A DNA stretch of 64,000 bases from Nocardia elegans NBRC 108235 (GTDB lineage Bacteria > Actinomycetota > Actinomycetes > Mycobacteriales > Mycobacteriaceae), in NCBI RefSeq assembly GCF_001612845.1, contig NZ_BDBF01000036.1, positions 1 through 64,000 on the forward strand, in the 5' to 3' direction. The notes under the pieces were generated by a model. The model made no database searches and was not told the origin of the DNA. It saw nothing but the letters and a program-made list of their open reading frames with translations. The translations under genes were made by a program, and so were the position numbers. How positions within the stretch are numbered: position 1 is the stretch's first letter; each line of letters opens with the position of its first letter. Shown here piece by piece: positions 1 through 9,244 of this stretch.

Positions 1-2
1 GA

Positions 3-671
3 ACCGGTGCGCGGGTCGGGGCGGTGCGGGCCGCCGGCGTGGGCGCGGTCCTGCGTGCCGCACAGGTCCAAGCCGCGTTGATGGCGCTCGCGTCCGCGGA
101 TCTGATCGTCGCCCGCATCGTGCTCGACGAGGCGGACGCCAGCCGCTACGCCCTCGGTGCGATCGCCACCAAGATCGCTTTCTGGCTGCCGCAGGCCGTC
201 GGCGTCGTGCTGTATCCGCGGATGGCGCAACCGCAGCATTCCGTCCGCGCGCTGCGTTCCGCGCTCGGCGTGCTGGGGGCGGTCGGCCTGGTCGCCGTGG
301 CGGGTGCGGCCGTGCTGGCGCCGCTGGCCCCGTTGTTCGCCGGCCGTGACTACGCGCCGATCCAGGATCTGCTGTGGCTGTTCGCGCTCGCGGGCGCGCT
401 GTTGGCGGTGCTGCAGGGAGCCCTGCTGTCGGCCATCGCTGCCGACCGCACGGCACCGGCCGTCGTGATCTGGATCGGATTGGCGGTCGAAGTGGGCGTC
501 GCGGTGCCGTTCGTGCGCAGCCTGCCCGTGTTGATCGCGCTGGCTACCGGAGTCGCCGCGACGGTCACGGCGCTGGTGGTCGCCGTCGTCATCCGAACCG
601 TACGCCTCGACCCGCGCGCTGGCACCGACGTTGCTGTGGGAGAACGGCTTTCGCCGTTGTCGGCCGAGTGA
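3..671 (+). CDS. Polysaccharide/lipid flippase, C-terminal part (partial at window edge)
   Basis: The reading frame is open to the left edge of the window, so only the last ~222 residues are seen. They are almost entirely hydrophobic helices (for example around LMALASADLIVARIVL and VGLVAVAGAAVLAPLAPLF), with short charged loops and a polar tail. This is the pattern of the C-terminal half of Wzx/MATE-fold polysaccharide biosynthesis proteins that flip lipid-linked glycans across the membrane. Its location near DUF3068, acyltransferase and AftD genes fits a cell-envelope glycan role, which is inference. The convergent MarR gene lies 18 bases after its stop. The true start lies outside the window, so the internal Met near position 24 should not be taken as the start. 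Confidence 0.6.
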   Translation, partial: TGARVGAVRAAGVGAVLRAAQVQAALMALASADLIVARIVLDEADASRYALGAIATKIAFWLPQAVGVVLYPRMAQPQHSVRALRSALGVLGAVGLVAVAGAAVLAPLAPLFAGRDYAPIQDLLWLFALAGALLAVLQGALLSAIAADRTAPAVVIWIGLAVEVGVAVPFVRSLPVLIALATGVAATVTALVVAVVIRTVRLDPRAGTDVAVGERLSPLSAE

Positions 672-689
672 CATCGGGGTCGGCGCGGC

Positions 690-1181
690 CTATACGTCCG
701 ATTCCGTGACGTCCTCGGCGGTGATGTCCTCGGCCGCGCGCTGGTACGCCTCGGCCGCGCGCGCGAAATAGTCGAACAGCAATTCCCGCTGTTCGGGGGT
801 GTAGCCGCGCACGATCTCGCCGATTCGGCGGCGCGCGGGGGCCAGGGCGCTGTCCAGTCCGGCGGGCCGGTCCACCGGTTCGACGATGACCTTGCGCCGG
901 TCGGCCGGATCCGGCGCCCGGCGCACGTAACCACCCTGTTCCAGGCGATCGATCAGGCGGGTGGTGGGTCCGGTGGTGAGCCCGGTGCGGGCGCCGAGTT
1001 CGCCGGGCGTCATCGCGCCGCTCAATTCCAGGATGTTCAGCGCGTAGAGGTCGGTGGCCCCGAGCCCGACCGCTTTCGCCCCCGCTTGGGCATGCAGCAC
1101 CACCGAACTCAGATAGCGCCGAAAGACTCGGCTGGGATCGCTGTCGCGGCTTGCTGTTGACACCGGGCGCACCTCTCTCAT
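690..1181 (-). CDS. MarR family transcriptional regulator
   Basis: A 163-residue protein with the winged-helix layout of MarR regulators: an N-terminal dimerisation helix (VFRRYLSSVVLHAQ), the helix-turn-helix around LSGAMTPGELGARTGLTTGPTTRLIDRLEQ, the wing (GGYVRRAPDPADRRKVIV) with the family DxRxxxV-type turn, and a C-terminal dimerisation helix. It is divergent from the SnoaL-like gene at 1259 and the gap is packed with palindromes, so it probably represses itself and that neighbour. Two starts are possible: ATG at 1181 with GAGGA seven bases upstream, overlapping the palindrome, or GTG at 1163 preceded by GAGAGAGG. The ligand is unknown. Confidence 0.85.
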   Translation of the reverse strand: MREVRPVSTASRDSDPSRVFRRYLSSVVLHAQAGAKAVGLGATDLYALNILELSGAMTPGELGARTGLTTGPTTRLIDRLEQGGYVRRAPDPADRRKVIVEPVDRPAGLDSALAPARRRIGEIVRGYTPEQRELLFDYFARAAEAYQRAAEDITAEDVTESDV

Positions 1182-1228
1182 AGTCTCTTCCTCAACGAAG
1201 AGACTTCTTCAAAGAAGAAAAATCTTCT
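1182..1228. promoter_or_regulatory. Cluster of three palindromes, probable MarR operator
   Basis: Three inverted repeats are read directly. AGTCTCTTC (1182-1190) pairs with GAAGAGACT (1197-1205) across 6 bases. CTTCTT (1204-1209) pairs with AAGAAG (1212-1217) across 2. AGAAGA (1213-1218) pairs with TCTTCT (1223-1228) across 4. They lie in the 77-base gap between the divergent MarR and SnoaL-like genes and all carry the same CTTC/GAAG core. The first one abuts the MarR start codon, so binding there should block both promoters. That this MarR protein binds is inference. Confidence 0.7.
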
Positions 1229-1258
1229 AAGCAGAGAATATCACGAGAGGGATCGCTC

Positions 1259-1699
1259 ATGACCGCCACCGACACCACTGCCATCCGCGCCCTCATCGAG
1301 CGCAGCCGGGACGCGTGGAATAGCGGTGACGGCGCCGCCTACGGCGCGTGCTTCACCGCCGACGCCACCGACGTCACCTACCTGGGCACCGTCTACCACG
1401 GCGGGCCCGAGATCGGCAGCGCGCATCAGGCGCTGTTCGACAGCTTCCTGAAGGGCACCCGGCTCACCGTCGACATCGTCGAAATCCGCCGCTACGGCAG
1501 CGATACCGCCGTGGTCGTCACTCGCGGCGAATCGGCCAAGGGGCAGGCGAAGAAACTCGGCAAACTCGCCACCTACACGGTGGTCCGCGAATCCGACGGC
1601 CGGTGGCGGATCGCGGCGGTGCAGAAGACCCAGCGCAAAACTCTGATGGAGGCCCTGACATTCCGCCTGCAGCCCGCCGCTCGGCCGGCCGCACGGTAG
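1259..1699 (+). CDS. SnoaL-like (SgcJ/EcaC family) protein
   Basis: The 146-residue protein has the cone-shaped NTF2/SnoaL fold pattern: an N-terminal helix (IRALIERSRDAWNSGDGAAYGACFTADATDV), a central YLGTVYHGGPEIGSAHQALFDSF segment, then strands ending in WRIAAVQKT. Proteins named SgcJ/EcaC family look like this; most have no proven reaction and act as small-molecule binders or isomerase-like enzymes. The start is ATG with GAGAGGG seven bases upstream. It is divergently transcribed from the MarR gene and is the likely target of that regulator. A basic, Ala-rich tail (QPAARPAAR) follows the domain. The substrate cannot be told from the sequence. Confidence 0.75.
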   Translation: MTATDTTAIRALIERSRDAWNSGDGAAYGACFTADATDVTYLGTVYHGGPEIGSAHQALFDSFLKGTRLTVDIVEIRRYGSDTAVVVTRGESAKGQAKKLGKLATYTVVRESDGRWRIAAVQKTQRKTLMEALTFRLQPAARPAAR

Positions 1700-1711
1700 C
1701 GCCCGGATACG

Positions 1712-1749
1712 ACAGTGGCTCCCCGGTCCGACAACCGGGGAGCCACTGT
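1712..1749. terminator. Bidirectional terminator hairpin
   Basis: A perfect 15-base inverted repeat: ACAGTGGCTCCCCGG (1712-1726) pairs with CCGGGGAGCCACTGT (1735-1749) around an 8-base loop. It sits in the 63-base gap between the convergent SnoaL-like and DUF3068 genes, so it can end transcription from both sides. There is no T-run, as is common in high-GC actinobacteria. Confidence 0.75.
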
Positions 1750-1762
1750 GCGAGTGGAAGAC

Positions 1763-2902
1763 CTAGCGGTTCTTACTGATGTCGATCTGCTGCGTCGGAG
1801 CCTCCGAGAACGCCTGCCCCGGCTTGTCGCTCGGCGGGGTGGTCTGCGGCTTCTTGACCAGACGGCCCGGCTTCGAGGTGCCGTCGCCGCCGCGAAGGCC
1901 CAGGATCAGGCCGGCGATCAGCGAGATCGCGCCCAGCACACCGAAGACGATCGGCAGCGTGCGGCCGTAGAGCGACAGCTGATCCATATACTTGCGGGCC
2001 TCGTCGGACTGCGAGCGGATGGTGTCGGGATCGAAGGTCAGCGTGGTGTTGATCGCGGTAACCTCGGGCTTGTCCGCACTGCGCGCGTAGTACTGGTGCA
2101 GCTGCTCGGAGCCGCTGATGACAGTGCCGGTCTGCGGCTCCACCCACACGTCACGGGTGTTGGTGTAGTAGCGGTTCATCGTGATGTCACCCTCGCCCGG
2201 GACGCCCCACTTGGTGGCCGGGAAGGTGAGCCGGTTGGTCGGCGAGGATGTGACCTTCGACAGATCGGTGGCCGGCACCTGCTGGCGGAAGTGGTAGACC
2301 TTCAGATCGTTGATCTCGGTCTCCTCCACGAACTTCATATCGAACGACTTGCGGGCGTTGATGTCGAAGTACGGGTACGTCGTCTTCTCGGTTCCCAGTG
2401 GGAAGCGGTACTGGAGGCCGGTGTGCTGCACCGGATCCGCGACGCTGTTGCCCTTGCTGTCGACGGTGGTGGCGATCGAGCCGTTGGGGTCGTCGTCGAT
2501 CGGCTGGCCGGTCTTGCGGTTGATGGTGACGCGGTCGATGATCGCCGACAGCAGGCCGGTGTCGCCCGTCTTGTCCTTGCGGCGCAGCGTCTGACCGGCC
2601 TGGATGGTCATGTTGGTCTTGCCGGACGGTTCCTCGACGGTGAGGAAGCGCTGCGAGATGAGCCCGACGTTCTTATCGACCACCGCCGGGCCCTCGCCCG
2701 TGAGGAGCGATTTCGAATCCAGCACCTCGCTCGGGGCGTCGGGCTTGTTGGATGCGATGGTGGTGATCTCGAGGTCGAGGGGAGTTTTGGCCAATTGGCT
2801 CACCCCATATGTCGGGACCAGTATCGCTGCGACGATCAACAGCGCACCGAGTCCCACGAGCAGGCAGGCCACCGTCCTCTTGGTACCGGCACTGAGTGCC
2901 AT
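1763..2902 (-). CDS. DUF3068 (PorA-family) membrane-anchored protein
   Basis: The 379-residue protein begins with a transmembrane segment (VACLLVGLGALLIVAAILVP, residues ~10-30). A ~280-residue extracytoplasmic region follows, then a second hydrophobic segment (LPIVFGVLGAISLIAGLILGL) and a short polar cytoplasmic tail. This two-ended anchor with a beta-rich middle (TYPYFDINARKSFDMKF, DVWVEPQTGTVISG) is characteristic of DUF3068, a family of mycolate-containing actinobacteria often labelled PorA. Its function is not established. The start ATG has AGGAG seven bases upstream. The gene is divergent from the acyltransferase across 233 bases, and the nearby flippase and AftD genes suggest an envelope role. 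Confidence 0.8.
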   Translation of the reverse strand: MALSAGTKRTVACLLVGLGALLIVAAILVPTYGVSQLAKTPLDLEITTIASNKPDAPSEVLDSKSLLTGEGPAVVDKNVGLISQRFLTVEEPSGKTNMTIQAGQTLRRKDKTGDTGLLSAIIDRVTINRKTGQPIDDDPNGSIATTVDSKGNSVADPVQHTGLQYRFPLGTEKTTYPYFDINARKSFDMKFVEETEINDLKVYHFRQQVPATDLSKVTSSPTNRLTFPATKWGVPGEGDITMNRYYTNTRDVWVEPQTGTVISGSEQLHQYYARSADKPEVTAINTTLTFDPDTIRSQSDEARKYMDQLSLYGRTLPIVFGVLGAISLIAGLILGLRGGDGTSKPGRLVKKPQTTPPSDKPGQAFSEAPTQQIDISKNR

Positions 2903-3135
2903 GCAAACTCTCCTCGTCGTCGAACAAGCCTCGTCCGGGTGCGCTCATAACCGGGTGCGGTCATAACACAAGCACTCGTGAGCCCCGACACTAACAGTCC
3001 GGCACCTTAACCCGGCGAGCTGAGTGCGGAAAACACTCCGAAAAGTACGAGCGTCCGGCGAGTCGAGGCTCGAGTCTGCGGGCGCGGGGAGCCGCACGAG
3101 GCGCCGGCGAACCCGGCAGGGCACACTGGATCGCG

Positions 3136-4335
3136 ATGACCGCAACGCCAGAAATCGCCACATCCAGCACCGACGTGCCGGTTGCCGCGGCGTCGCGTCC
3201 CGCTCCGCCGGTTCCCGGAACCCGGAGATTCGTTCCCGCGCTGGAGGGGCTGCGCGGACTGGCCGCCCTCGGCGTGGTGTTGACGCACGTGGCCTTCCAG
3301 ACCGGCGCCACCGCGACGCCGGTGATCGGGCGGGTGTGGGAACGGTTCGACATGGCCGTCGCCGTATTCTTCGGTCTCTCTGGTTTCCTGCTGTGGCGCC
3401 CGCACGCCGCAGCGGCCCGCGGCCTGGGCACCGCCCCTCGGGCCGGGCGCTATCTGCTGCACCGGGCCGCTCGCATCCTGCCCGCCTACTGGGTCGTGGT
3501 CTGCGTGGCGCTCACACTGCTGCCGTCGGCGGCGCATTCGGCCGGACTGCGGGTATGGGGGGCGAATCTGATCCTGGTGCAGGTGTTCGTTCCGCTGACC
3601 CTGACCGACGGTCTCACCCAGATGTGGAGTCTGTCGGTGGAGGTGGCGTTCTATCTGATGCTGCCGCTGCTGGCCTGGGCGCTGGTCCGGTTGCGCGGCT
3701 CGGCGGCACGGCAGCGGGTGTTCGCGGTGAGCGCGATGGGATTGCTGTGCCTGGGCTGGAATTTCCTGCCGGTGCCGACCCCGGACGCCATCCACGCCGA
3801 CAATTGGCTGCCCGGATATCTGCCGTGGTTCGCGGCCGGCATGGTGCTGGCCGAACTGGCCGAGGTCCTGGCCGCGCGGTCCCGCAGCGGGGACGTGACG
3901 CCGCGCTGGCAACGCCCGCTCGGTGACCGCCGGCTGATGTGGTCGGCCGCCGCGGTCGCGTTCGCGCTGTCGGCGACCGATCTGGCCGGTCCCGCCGGAC
4001 TGGCCCGCGCCGCTGCGTGGCAGTACGCGATGAAAATGGGTCTAGGGGCCTTGATCTGTTTCGGCCTGCTCGCCCCGCTCGTGGTCGGTGTCGCGCGGCA
4101 CCGCTTTCTGGAGAGCCGCCTGGCGCTGACGATCGGACGCTGGTCCTACGGCATCTTCATCTGGCATCTGGTGGTGCTGGCGATGATGTTCCCGATCTTC
4201 GGATTCATCCCGTTCAACGGCGGGTTCCTGCATGTGCTGGCATTGACGGTCGCCTTCACGATGCCGCTGGCCGCCGCGAGTTACGCGCTGGTCGAAGAAC
4301 CGGTGCGGCAGTGGGTCAAACGTCGGTTCGGTTAG
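3136..4335 (+). CDS. Acyltransferase family 3 membrane protein
   Basis: The 399-residue integral membrane protein starts its domain with the family signature FVPALEGLRGLAALGVVLTHV, where the conserved His of Acyltransf_3 proteins is visible. The HRAARILPAYWVVV loop and many transmembrane helices follow, ending in the hydrophobic ILHVLALTVAFTMPLAAASYALVEEPVRQW region typical of the family. These enzymes O-acylate sugars or lipids at the cytoplasmic membrane. A cell-wall or extracellular glycan substrate is suggested by the adjacent AftD gene but is not proven. The first ~30 residues are Ala/Pro-rich. Its last 20 bases overlap the convergent AftD gene. Confidence 0.85.
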   Translation: MTATPEIATSSTDVPVAAASRPAPPVPGTRRFVPALEGLRGLAALGVVLTHVAFQTGATATPVIGRVWERFDMAVAVFFGLSGFLLWRPHAAAARGLGTAPRAGRYLLHRAARILPAYWVVVCVALTLLPSAAHSAGLRVWGANLILVQVFVPLTLTDGLTQMWSLSVEVAFYLMLPLLAWALVRLRGSAARQRVFAVSAMGLLCLGWNFLPVPTPDAIHADNWLPGYLPWFAAGMVLAELAEVLAARSRSGDVTPRWQRPLGDRRLMWSAAAVAFALSATDLAGPAGLARAAAWQYAMKMGLGALICFGLLAPLVVGVARHRFLESRLALTIGRWSYGIFIWHLVVLAMMFPIFGFIPFNGGFLHVLALTVAFTMPLAAASYALVEEPVRQWVKRRFG

Positions 4336-7300
4336 TGGAACGCGCCCGCCGGATCGGTGCGCGCGCGGGCAGTGCGGCGACGCCCACGGCGACCACCGCC
4401 ACCAGCGCCGGGAACTGCGCCCACAGCGAGCCACCCATATAGGTCTCGGCCGAACGCCACGGCCCGGTCGAGAGCGCGGCTTCACCCAGAATCGTTCCGG
4501 CCCCGGCGAGGACCGCGAGAACGAGCGGCGCCTTCGGCAGCACCCGCACCGCAACCAAACCGGCGGCGGCGCAGAGTGTTCCGATCGGACCGGAAATGAG
4601 CAACGCGGCGATCGACACACCGGCCGCACCCAGCCACCAACTGTTCCAGGTCCGAGGTGGTGGGTCGTAGGTCGTCGCGGGTTCGCCGTCCGCCGGGGCG
4701 GGCGACTCGGCGGCCGACAGGGCGGGGGCGCCGGGCGTTCTGCCCTCTGCGGGGAGCGGCGTAGCCTCGTCGGCCGGCAGTGCGGCCGCGCGGCGCCCAT
4801 CGCCGTTGTGCCACAACCGTTTACGCAGTCGTCTCGGAACCGGCAGGGCCAGCAGCGCCAGCGGGATCAGCAACAGCAATCCGCCGAAGATGGCCAGGCG
4901 ATACCAGCGGTCGATCGAGAATCCCACGGTTACCGGGCCGTGCCCATCGGCGGGAATCACCCACCCCTGCTTCCACCCGTCGACCACGACGGGCCGCAAC
5001 GCGTGGCCGTCCCCGGTGTGCGCGGTCCAGCCGACATTGGTACTGAGCGGCAAGACCAGCAGGCGATCGCCGACCGGCGCATTGATGCCGGCCGGGCGAC
5101 CCGCATCTTCGGGCGACCCCGGAGCGAGGGATTCGGGCGAGGCGGAGCCGTCGGCCGCGAAAGCCGTGTTGTCCAAGCGCAGTTCGTCGACGGAGAACAG
5201 TTCCGTCGGGGCGACCGTGACGTCGACGGAACCGGCGGGGAGGTCGACCGTCCCCGGGGCGCCGCCGTCGCCGGGCGCGCACACGGTGGCGGACACCGGC
5301 TTTCCCGTGAGCAACGCATCGGCCGTCGCCGTCACGCTGGTGTGCAATACCCGCCCGGCGACCGCGATGGTCGGGCCGTGGTCGCAGTCGACGGTCACCG
5401 GCCGATCGCCGGGGGCGGCCGCGGGGTAGTCCGGTCCGAGTACGGACACCTCCGCCAGGCCCGGCGGTTGCTCCTGGGTGAGCCCGAGGGCGGTCCGGTC
5501 CAGCACCGGCTTCCAGGTATCGATGCTGAGCTCGATGTGGTCGGTGACGTACGGATGCAACTCCAGCCGCACCGGAGTCGGCGGCGCCGACATCGGCGCG
5601 GGGGTGTCGGTGGACTTCGGCTCCGGGGCGGGCGCGTTGCGCGGCGGTGTGGCGGTCGGCGAGGTTCGGCCCGGTGAGTCGGCCGTCGCCTCCGGATCGC
5701 GTCCCTTCGGTGCGGGCGGAACCTCGCGAACCTGCGGCCCGTCCCCGAGATTGACCGCGATCGAGGTCGGTCGCGCGGGCAGCGCGCCCATCGGCGGGGT
5801 GACCTCGAGGCCGGTCACCAGTTCCGGTCGCGGCAGCTGAATCGTCAGTGTCGGTTTGGCGCCGGTGCGATTGCGCACGGTGTCCTCGGGCGCGATCCAG
5901 CTCGTGCGCGGATCGCCGTCGGTCGCCGCGAAGGCCGAACCGCGCAGATCGCCCACGTCGGCCTTGCCGCGGGCGATGGGCCGCTCCGGATCGGTCAGCA
6001 GGCCTTCCAGCGCGGGGCCCTGTCGCGTGCGCAGGGTCAGTCGCGGTGCGACCGTCATCGGGTCCGGGACACCGAGAGTGCGTTCGAAGGCGCCCGGCTC
6101 CTCGGCGGGCAGCGCGAGGCCCTTGCTGCACCGCACCCGATCCGGCGCATCGAAACATCCGCTGCGGCCAGGGAATTCCTGTCCCAGATTCCAGCCGTGC
6201 ACCGGTGTTCCGGCCGGAACGGGCGGTAGCACCGTGTGGTGGCGAATCGTCACGGGCGTCGGTGCGTCACGGTTCGAATAGTCGAACAGCTGAACTTCGC
6301 TGATGCCGAATTGCCCACCGCCGGTGCCGTTCTCGGTGCGGGTCGCGGTGATGGTGAGCCAGTCGGTACGGCCCGGCTGCAACGAAACCGACACCGGCGC
6401 ACCGGGTTCCGATATTCGTGCGGCCACCGTCCCGTTAGCGGTGCGCACCTCGATCCACTTCACCGGGTCGCCGATCGCGGCGGGGCTCGTGGTGACCTGC
6501 AGGGCACCGGCTTCGATGGGATGGTCGAGGTCGAGTCGCAGCCATTGCCCGACAGCGTGTTCGGCGCTTGTGCTCAACCACGCGGTGCTCGGATCCCCGT
6601 CGAAGGCGGCGGCGGTCGAACTGCCGGGCGCCGCTCCGCCGAGCTGCGTGGCATCGGCCGCGGAACTGGACGCCGTGACGGTCGCGCCGGACCACTGTCC
6701 CTGCACCGGCTGCGCGCCGGGCACCGGGTAGTCGGGTACCAGATTGTGGGTGCGGCGGGCGTCGGTGGGCGCGCGCAGCGCCGAATTGTGGTTGTCCACC
6801 CGTCCGAAATCGGCCTCCCGATCCATCGGCGTATCGGTGATCGTGGTCGCGACCGGAGTCAGTCCGGCGCGTGCGGCATCGGCGGCCAGCAGCGCGGGAC
6901 CGTTCGCGTCGGAGTCGTTGCGACGCAGCCGTTCCAGCACTTCCGGCCCGCCCTGCACCACCGGAACCGAAGGCAGCGGCACCGTCCGTGCCCCCGGGAA
7001 ACTCGCCGGAGCGCCGGGACCACTGCGAATCTCGGCAGGGTCACCGCGGTCGCCGGCGCTCACCCGGTAGATCTCGATCGCCGGATACGTCGGGCGCAGA
7101 TCACCGTCGGCGACCAGACCGTCACCGTGGCCCACCTCGATCTGGTTGCCGAATTCGGCGACCTTGGTGATGCCGGGCGAACCCTCGATCGCCGCGTGCG
7201 CCAGCATCGGCCGGGTGGAGCGGGAGGTATCGGGATCGAGATCGTTGCGCAGCACCAGAATTCCGATGCCTTGATCGATCAGTGTCGGTGCGAGCCCGGT

Positions 7301-8968
7301 CGAGGGCCGGCCGTCGGCGATCAGCCGCTGCACCGAATCCATCGCCCGGATCGCGCCCGGCGGCGTGAGCGGCACGGCATCACGCACCGCCCACGGCGTG
7401 CGAGCCAGAGCCTGCAGCGGTTCGTCGCGGGTCAGGCCCCAGATCTGACTGCCGAACGGTGCTCCGGGCACCACCAGCGCCCGGGTGTCCGGAGCATTGC
7501 GCGCCAACCAGTCCGCGGTCTGCTGCCAGTACGCCGGCACCTTGTCGTAGGCGCCGCGCGGGGCGAGTTTGCCGGTCCATGCCAACGAGGTCGACAACGC
7601 CAGCGCCGCCAGCAGCAGCGCCGCCACCGCGACCATGCGGTTGCGTTCGGGATGCGCGAAGGCGCTGCGCCACACCGGCATCGGCACCGAGGCGGGCAGC
7701 GGCACCCGCCGCAGCAGATGGGCGAGCCCGATCACCAGCGGGATCCGGATCAGTGGTTCCAGCTTGTGCACATTGCGCAGCGGGGCGCCGCCGGAATCCA
7801 GGAAGATCCGCACCGATTCGGCGAACGGGCCACCCAGCTGTCCGGCGTATCCGGCGCAGATGCCGACCAGGCCGGCGATCAGGACGAGCGTGAACCGACC
7901 GCGCGCCGGCATGGAACGCAGCGCCAGCCCGGCCATTCCGGCCGCCGCGAGCACGCCGGTCGCCAGCACCGCCGCGGGCTGGGTGACCAGCACCGCACCC
8001 GCGATCCGCTCCGGTGAGACGTACGGCGTCCAGCTGTCGGTGCCGCGCAACACCTCACCCAGCGACGCCCACTGGGTCGTCACGCCGGAGGATTCGATGT
8101 AGTCCAGGAACGGCGGACTCACCTTGCCCAGCACCAGCAGCGGCACCACCCACCACAAGGTGCCCAGGATCAGCAGCGGAATCCAGGCCCGGGTGAACCG
8201 CCACCAGGTCCGATTCGGGCGATACGACGCCCACCACAGTGCCGCGGGCAGGAAGGCGGCCACGGTCGCGACCGCGTTGACCGACCCCATCAGCGCCAAC
8301 GCGAGGGCGCTCGCCGCCGGTGAGGTCGCACCCCGCATCGAGACCGATTCGGCGGTCGGCCGGTGCGGTAGCAGTCGCCGCCACCCGGACCGGGCGGCAT
8401 GAATGCGCGGCATCCCGACCACACCCAGGGCCGCCGGTGCGAGCAGCACCCAGGGAGCCAGCATCATCGGCAGGGTTTCCGAGGAGATGGATCCGAGCGT
8501 GGTCAACACCCGCGGCGACAGCGCGAACGCGACCGCCGCGATCACCCGGGAACCGCGGGTGCCGATGCCCAGGACCTCGCACAGCCGGACGATGCCCCAG
8601 AAGCCGGCGAGGATCAGCAGCGCCCACCAGATCCGCTGCGTCACCCACGCCGGAAGGCCCAGCACATGGCCCAGCGAGAAGAAGGCGCCGTGCGGGAAGA
8701 AATATCCGTAGGCCTGGTTCTGCACCTGGCCCATCGGCGCCTGACTGCTCCACAGGTGGGCGGCACGCTGCAGGAATCCGACCGGATTCTGGGCGAGGTC
8801 GTATTTGGTGTCGGCGACGGTGTTACCGGGCGCCTGCAGATAGGTCAGCAGGAAGGCGACGAGAACGGTACCGGCGAACCAACGCCGGCCCAGTGGTGCG
8901 GTGGCCGAGGAGCGAGAGTCGACGGCGGGGGCAGCGGTCGGCGCAGCGTCAGCGAGCGCCGTACTCAA
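4316..8968 (-). CDS. aftD: Alpha-(1->3)-arabinofuranosyltransferase, AftD type
   Basis: At 1550 residues this is one of the largest membrane glycosyltransferases of the group. AftD adds arabinofuranose branches to arabinogalactan and lipoarabinomannan in the periplasm, using decaprenyl-phospho-arabinose. The N-terminal ~480 residues hold about a dozen membrane helices (GT-C/DUF3367 region) with acidic residues in early loops. Residues ~780-930 and ~1030-1130 look like discoidin/F5-8C-type carbohydrate-binding modules (TAAAFDGDPSTAWLS; AFAATDGDPRTSWIA). Final membrane helices follow near the C terminus (LAIFGGLLLLIPLALLALPV). The start codon is TTG and overlaps the upstream DUF2613 gene by 20 bases, suggesting coupling. 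Mtb Rv0236c, with its small neighbour Rv0236A, has the same arrangement. Confidence 0.92.
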   Translation of the reverse strand: MSTALADAAPTAAPAVDSRSSATAPLGRRWFAGTVLVAFLLTYLQAPGNTVADTKYDLAQNPVGFLQRAAHLWSSQAPMGQVQNQAYGYFFPHGAFFSLGHVLGLPAWVTQRIWWALLILAGFWGIVRLCEVLGIGTRGSRVIAAVAFALSPRVLTTLGSISSETLPMMLAPWVLLAPAALGVVGMPRIHAARSGWRRLLPHRPTAESVSMRGATSPAASALALALMGSVNAVATVAAFLPAALWWASYRPNRTWWRFTRAWIPLLILGTLWWVVPLLVLGKVSPPFLDYIESSGVTTQWASLGEVLRGTDSWTPYVSPERIAGAVLVTQPAAVLATGVLAAAGMAGLALRSMPARGRFTLVLIAGLVGICAGYAGQLGGPFAESVRIFLDSGGAPLRNVHKLEPLIRIPLVIGLAHLLRRVPLPASVPMPVWRSAFAHPERNRMVAVAALLLAALALSTSLAWTGKLAPRGAYDKVPAYWQQTADWLARNAPDTRALVVPGAPFGSQIWGLTRDEPLQALARTPWAVRDAVPLTPPGAIRAMDSVQRLIADGRPSTGLAPTLIDQGIGILVLRNDLDPDTSRSTRPMLAHAAIEGSPGITKVAEFGNQIEVGHGDGLVADGDLRPTYPAIEIYRVSAGDRGDPAEIRSGPGAPASFPGARTVPLPSVPVVQGGPEVLERLRRNDSDANGPALLAADAARAGLTPVATTITDTPMDREADFGRVDNHNSALRAPTDARRTHNLVPDYPVPGAQPVQGQWSGATVTASSSAADATQLGGAAPGSSTAAAFDGDPSTAWLSTSAEHAVGQWLRLDLDHPIEAGALQVTTSPAAIGDPVKWIEVRTANGTVAARISEPGAPVSVSLQPGRTDWLTITATRTENGTGGGQFGISEVQLFDYSNRDAPTPVTIRHHTVLPPVPAGTPVHGWNLGQEFPGRSGCFDAPDRVRCSKGLALPAEEPGAFERTLGVPDPMTVAPRLTLRTRQGPALEGLLTDPERPIARGKADVGDLRGSAFAATDGDPRTSWIAPEDTVRNRTGAKPTLTIQLPRPELVTGLEVTPPMGALPARPTSIAVNLGDGPQVREVPPAPKGRDPEATADSPGRTSPTATPPRNAPAPEPKSTDTPAPMSAPPTPVRLELHPYVTDHIELSIDTWKPVLDRTALGLTQEQPPGLAEVSVLGPDYPAAAPGDRPVTVDCDHGPTIAVAGRVLHTSVTATADALLTGKPVSATVCAPGDGGAPGTVDLPAGSVDVTVAPTELFSVDELRLDNTAFAADGSASPESLAPGSPEDAGRPAGINAPVGDRLLVLPLSTNVGWTAHTGDGHALRPVVVDGWKQGWVIPADGHGPVTVGFSIDRWYRLAIFGGLLLLIPLALLALPVPRRLRKRLWHNGDGRRAAALPADEATPLPAEGRTPGAPALSAAESPAPADGEPATTYDPPPRTWNSWWLGAAGVSIAALLISGPIGTLCAAAGLVAVRVLPKAPLVLAVLAGAGTILGEAALSTGPWRSAETYMGGSLWAQFPALVAVVAVGVAALPARAPIRRARSTNRTDV

Positions 8969-9116
8969 CGTTGTTCAGTAGCGACGACGAGGCGTCTCCA
9001 TGACTTATCTCGGGCCGCGAATTCTGCGCCGTCGCCGTCACGACGATGAACACCGCGATCACACCGAGCAGCGCTCCGGCGACGGCGCTCGCAACCCCCG
9101 GGACGGCAAACTTCAT
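8949..9116 (-). CDS. DUF2613 small membrane protein (Rv0236A-like)
   Basis: A 55-residue protein starting MKFAVPGVASAVAGALLGV. One long N-terminal hydrophobic helix (residues ~4-30) is followed by a short polar tail, HGDASSSLLNNVEYGAR, exposed outside the membrane. It is too short to stand out as an open frame; the ATG at 9116 was picked because hydrophobic character begins exactly there. Its stop overlaps the AftD start by 20 bases, the same neighbourhood as Rv0236A-aftD in mycobacteria, where a small DUF2613 protein accompanies the transferase. A role as an AftD partner is inference. Confidence 0.8.
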   Translation of the reverse strand: MKFAVPGVASAVAGALLGVIAVFIVVTATAQNSRPEISHGDASSSLLNNVEYGAR

Positions 9117-9244
9117 CGCGTACTCCCAACATCGACACAGGCGTCTTGCGAGCCAACCTACAACATGGACGCGCCCCGAGAGACAAGCAGCACGGCAACC
9201 CGCCGGGCGAACGGCTCCCGAGCGGCTTTTTCGAGCAGGTGCGA

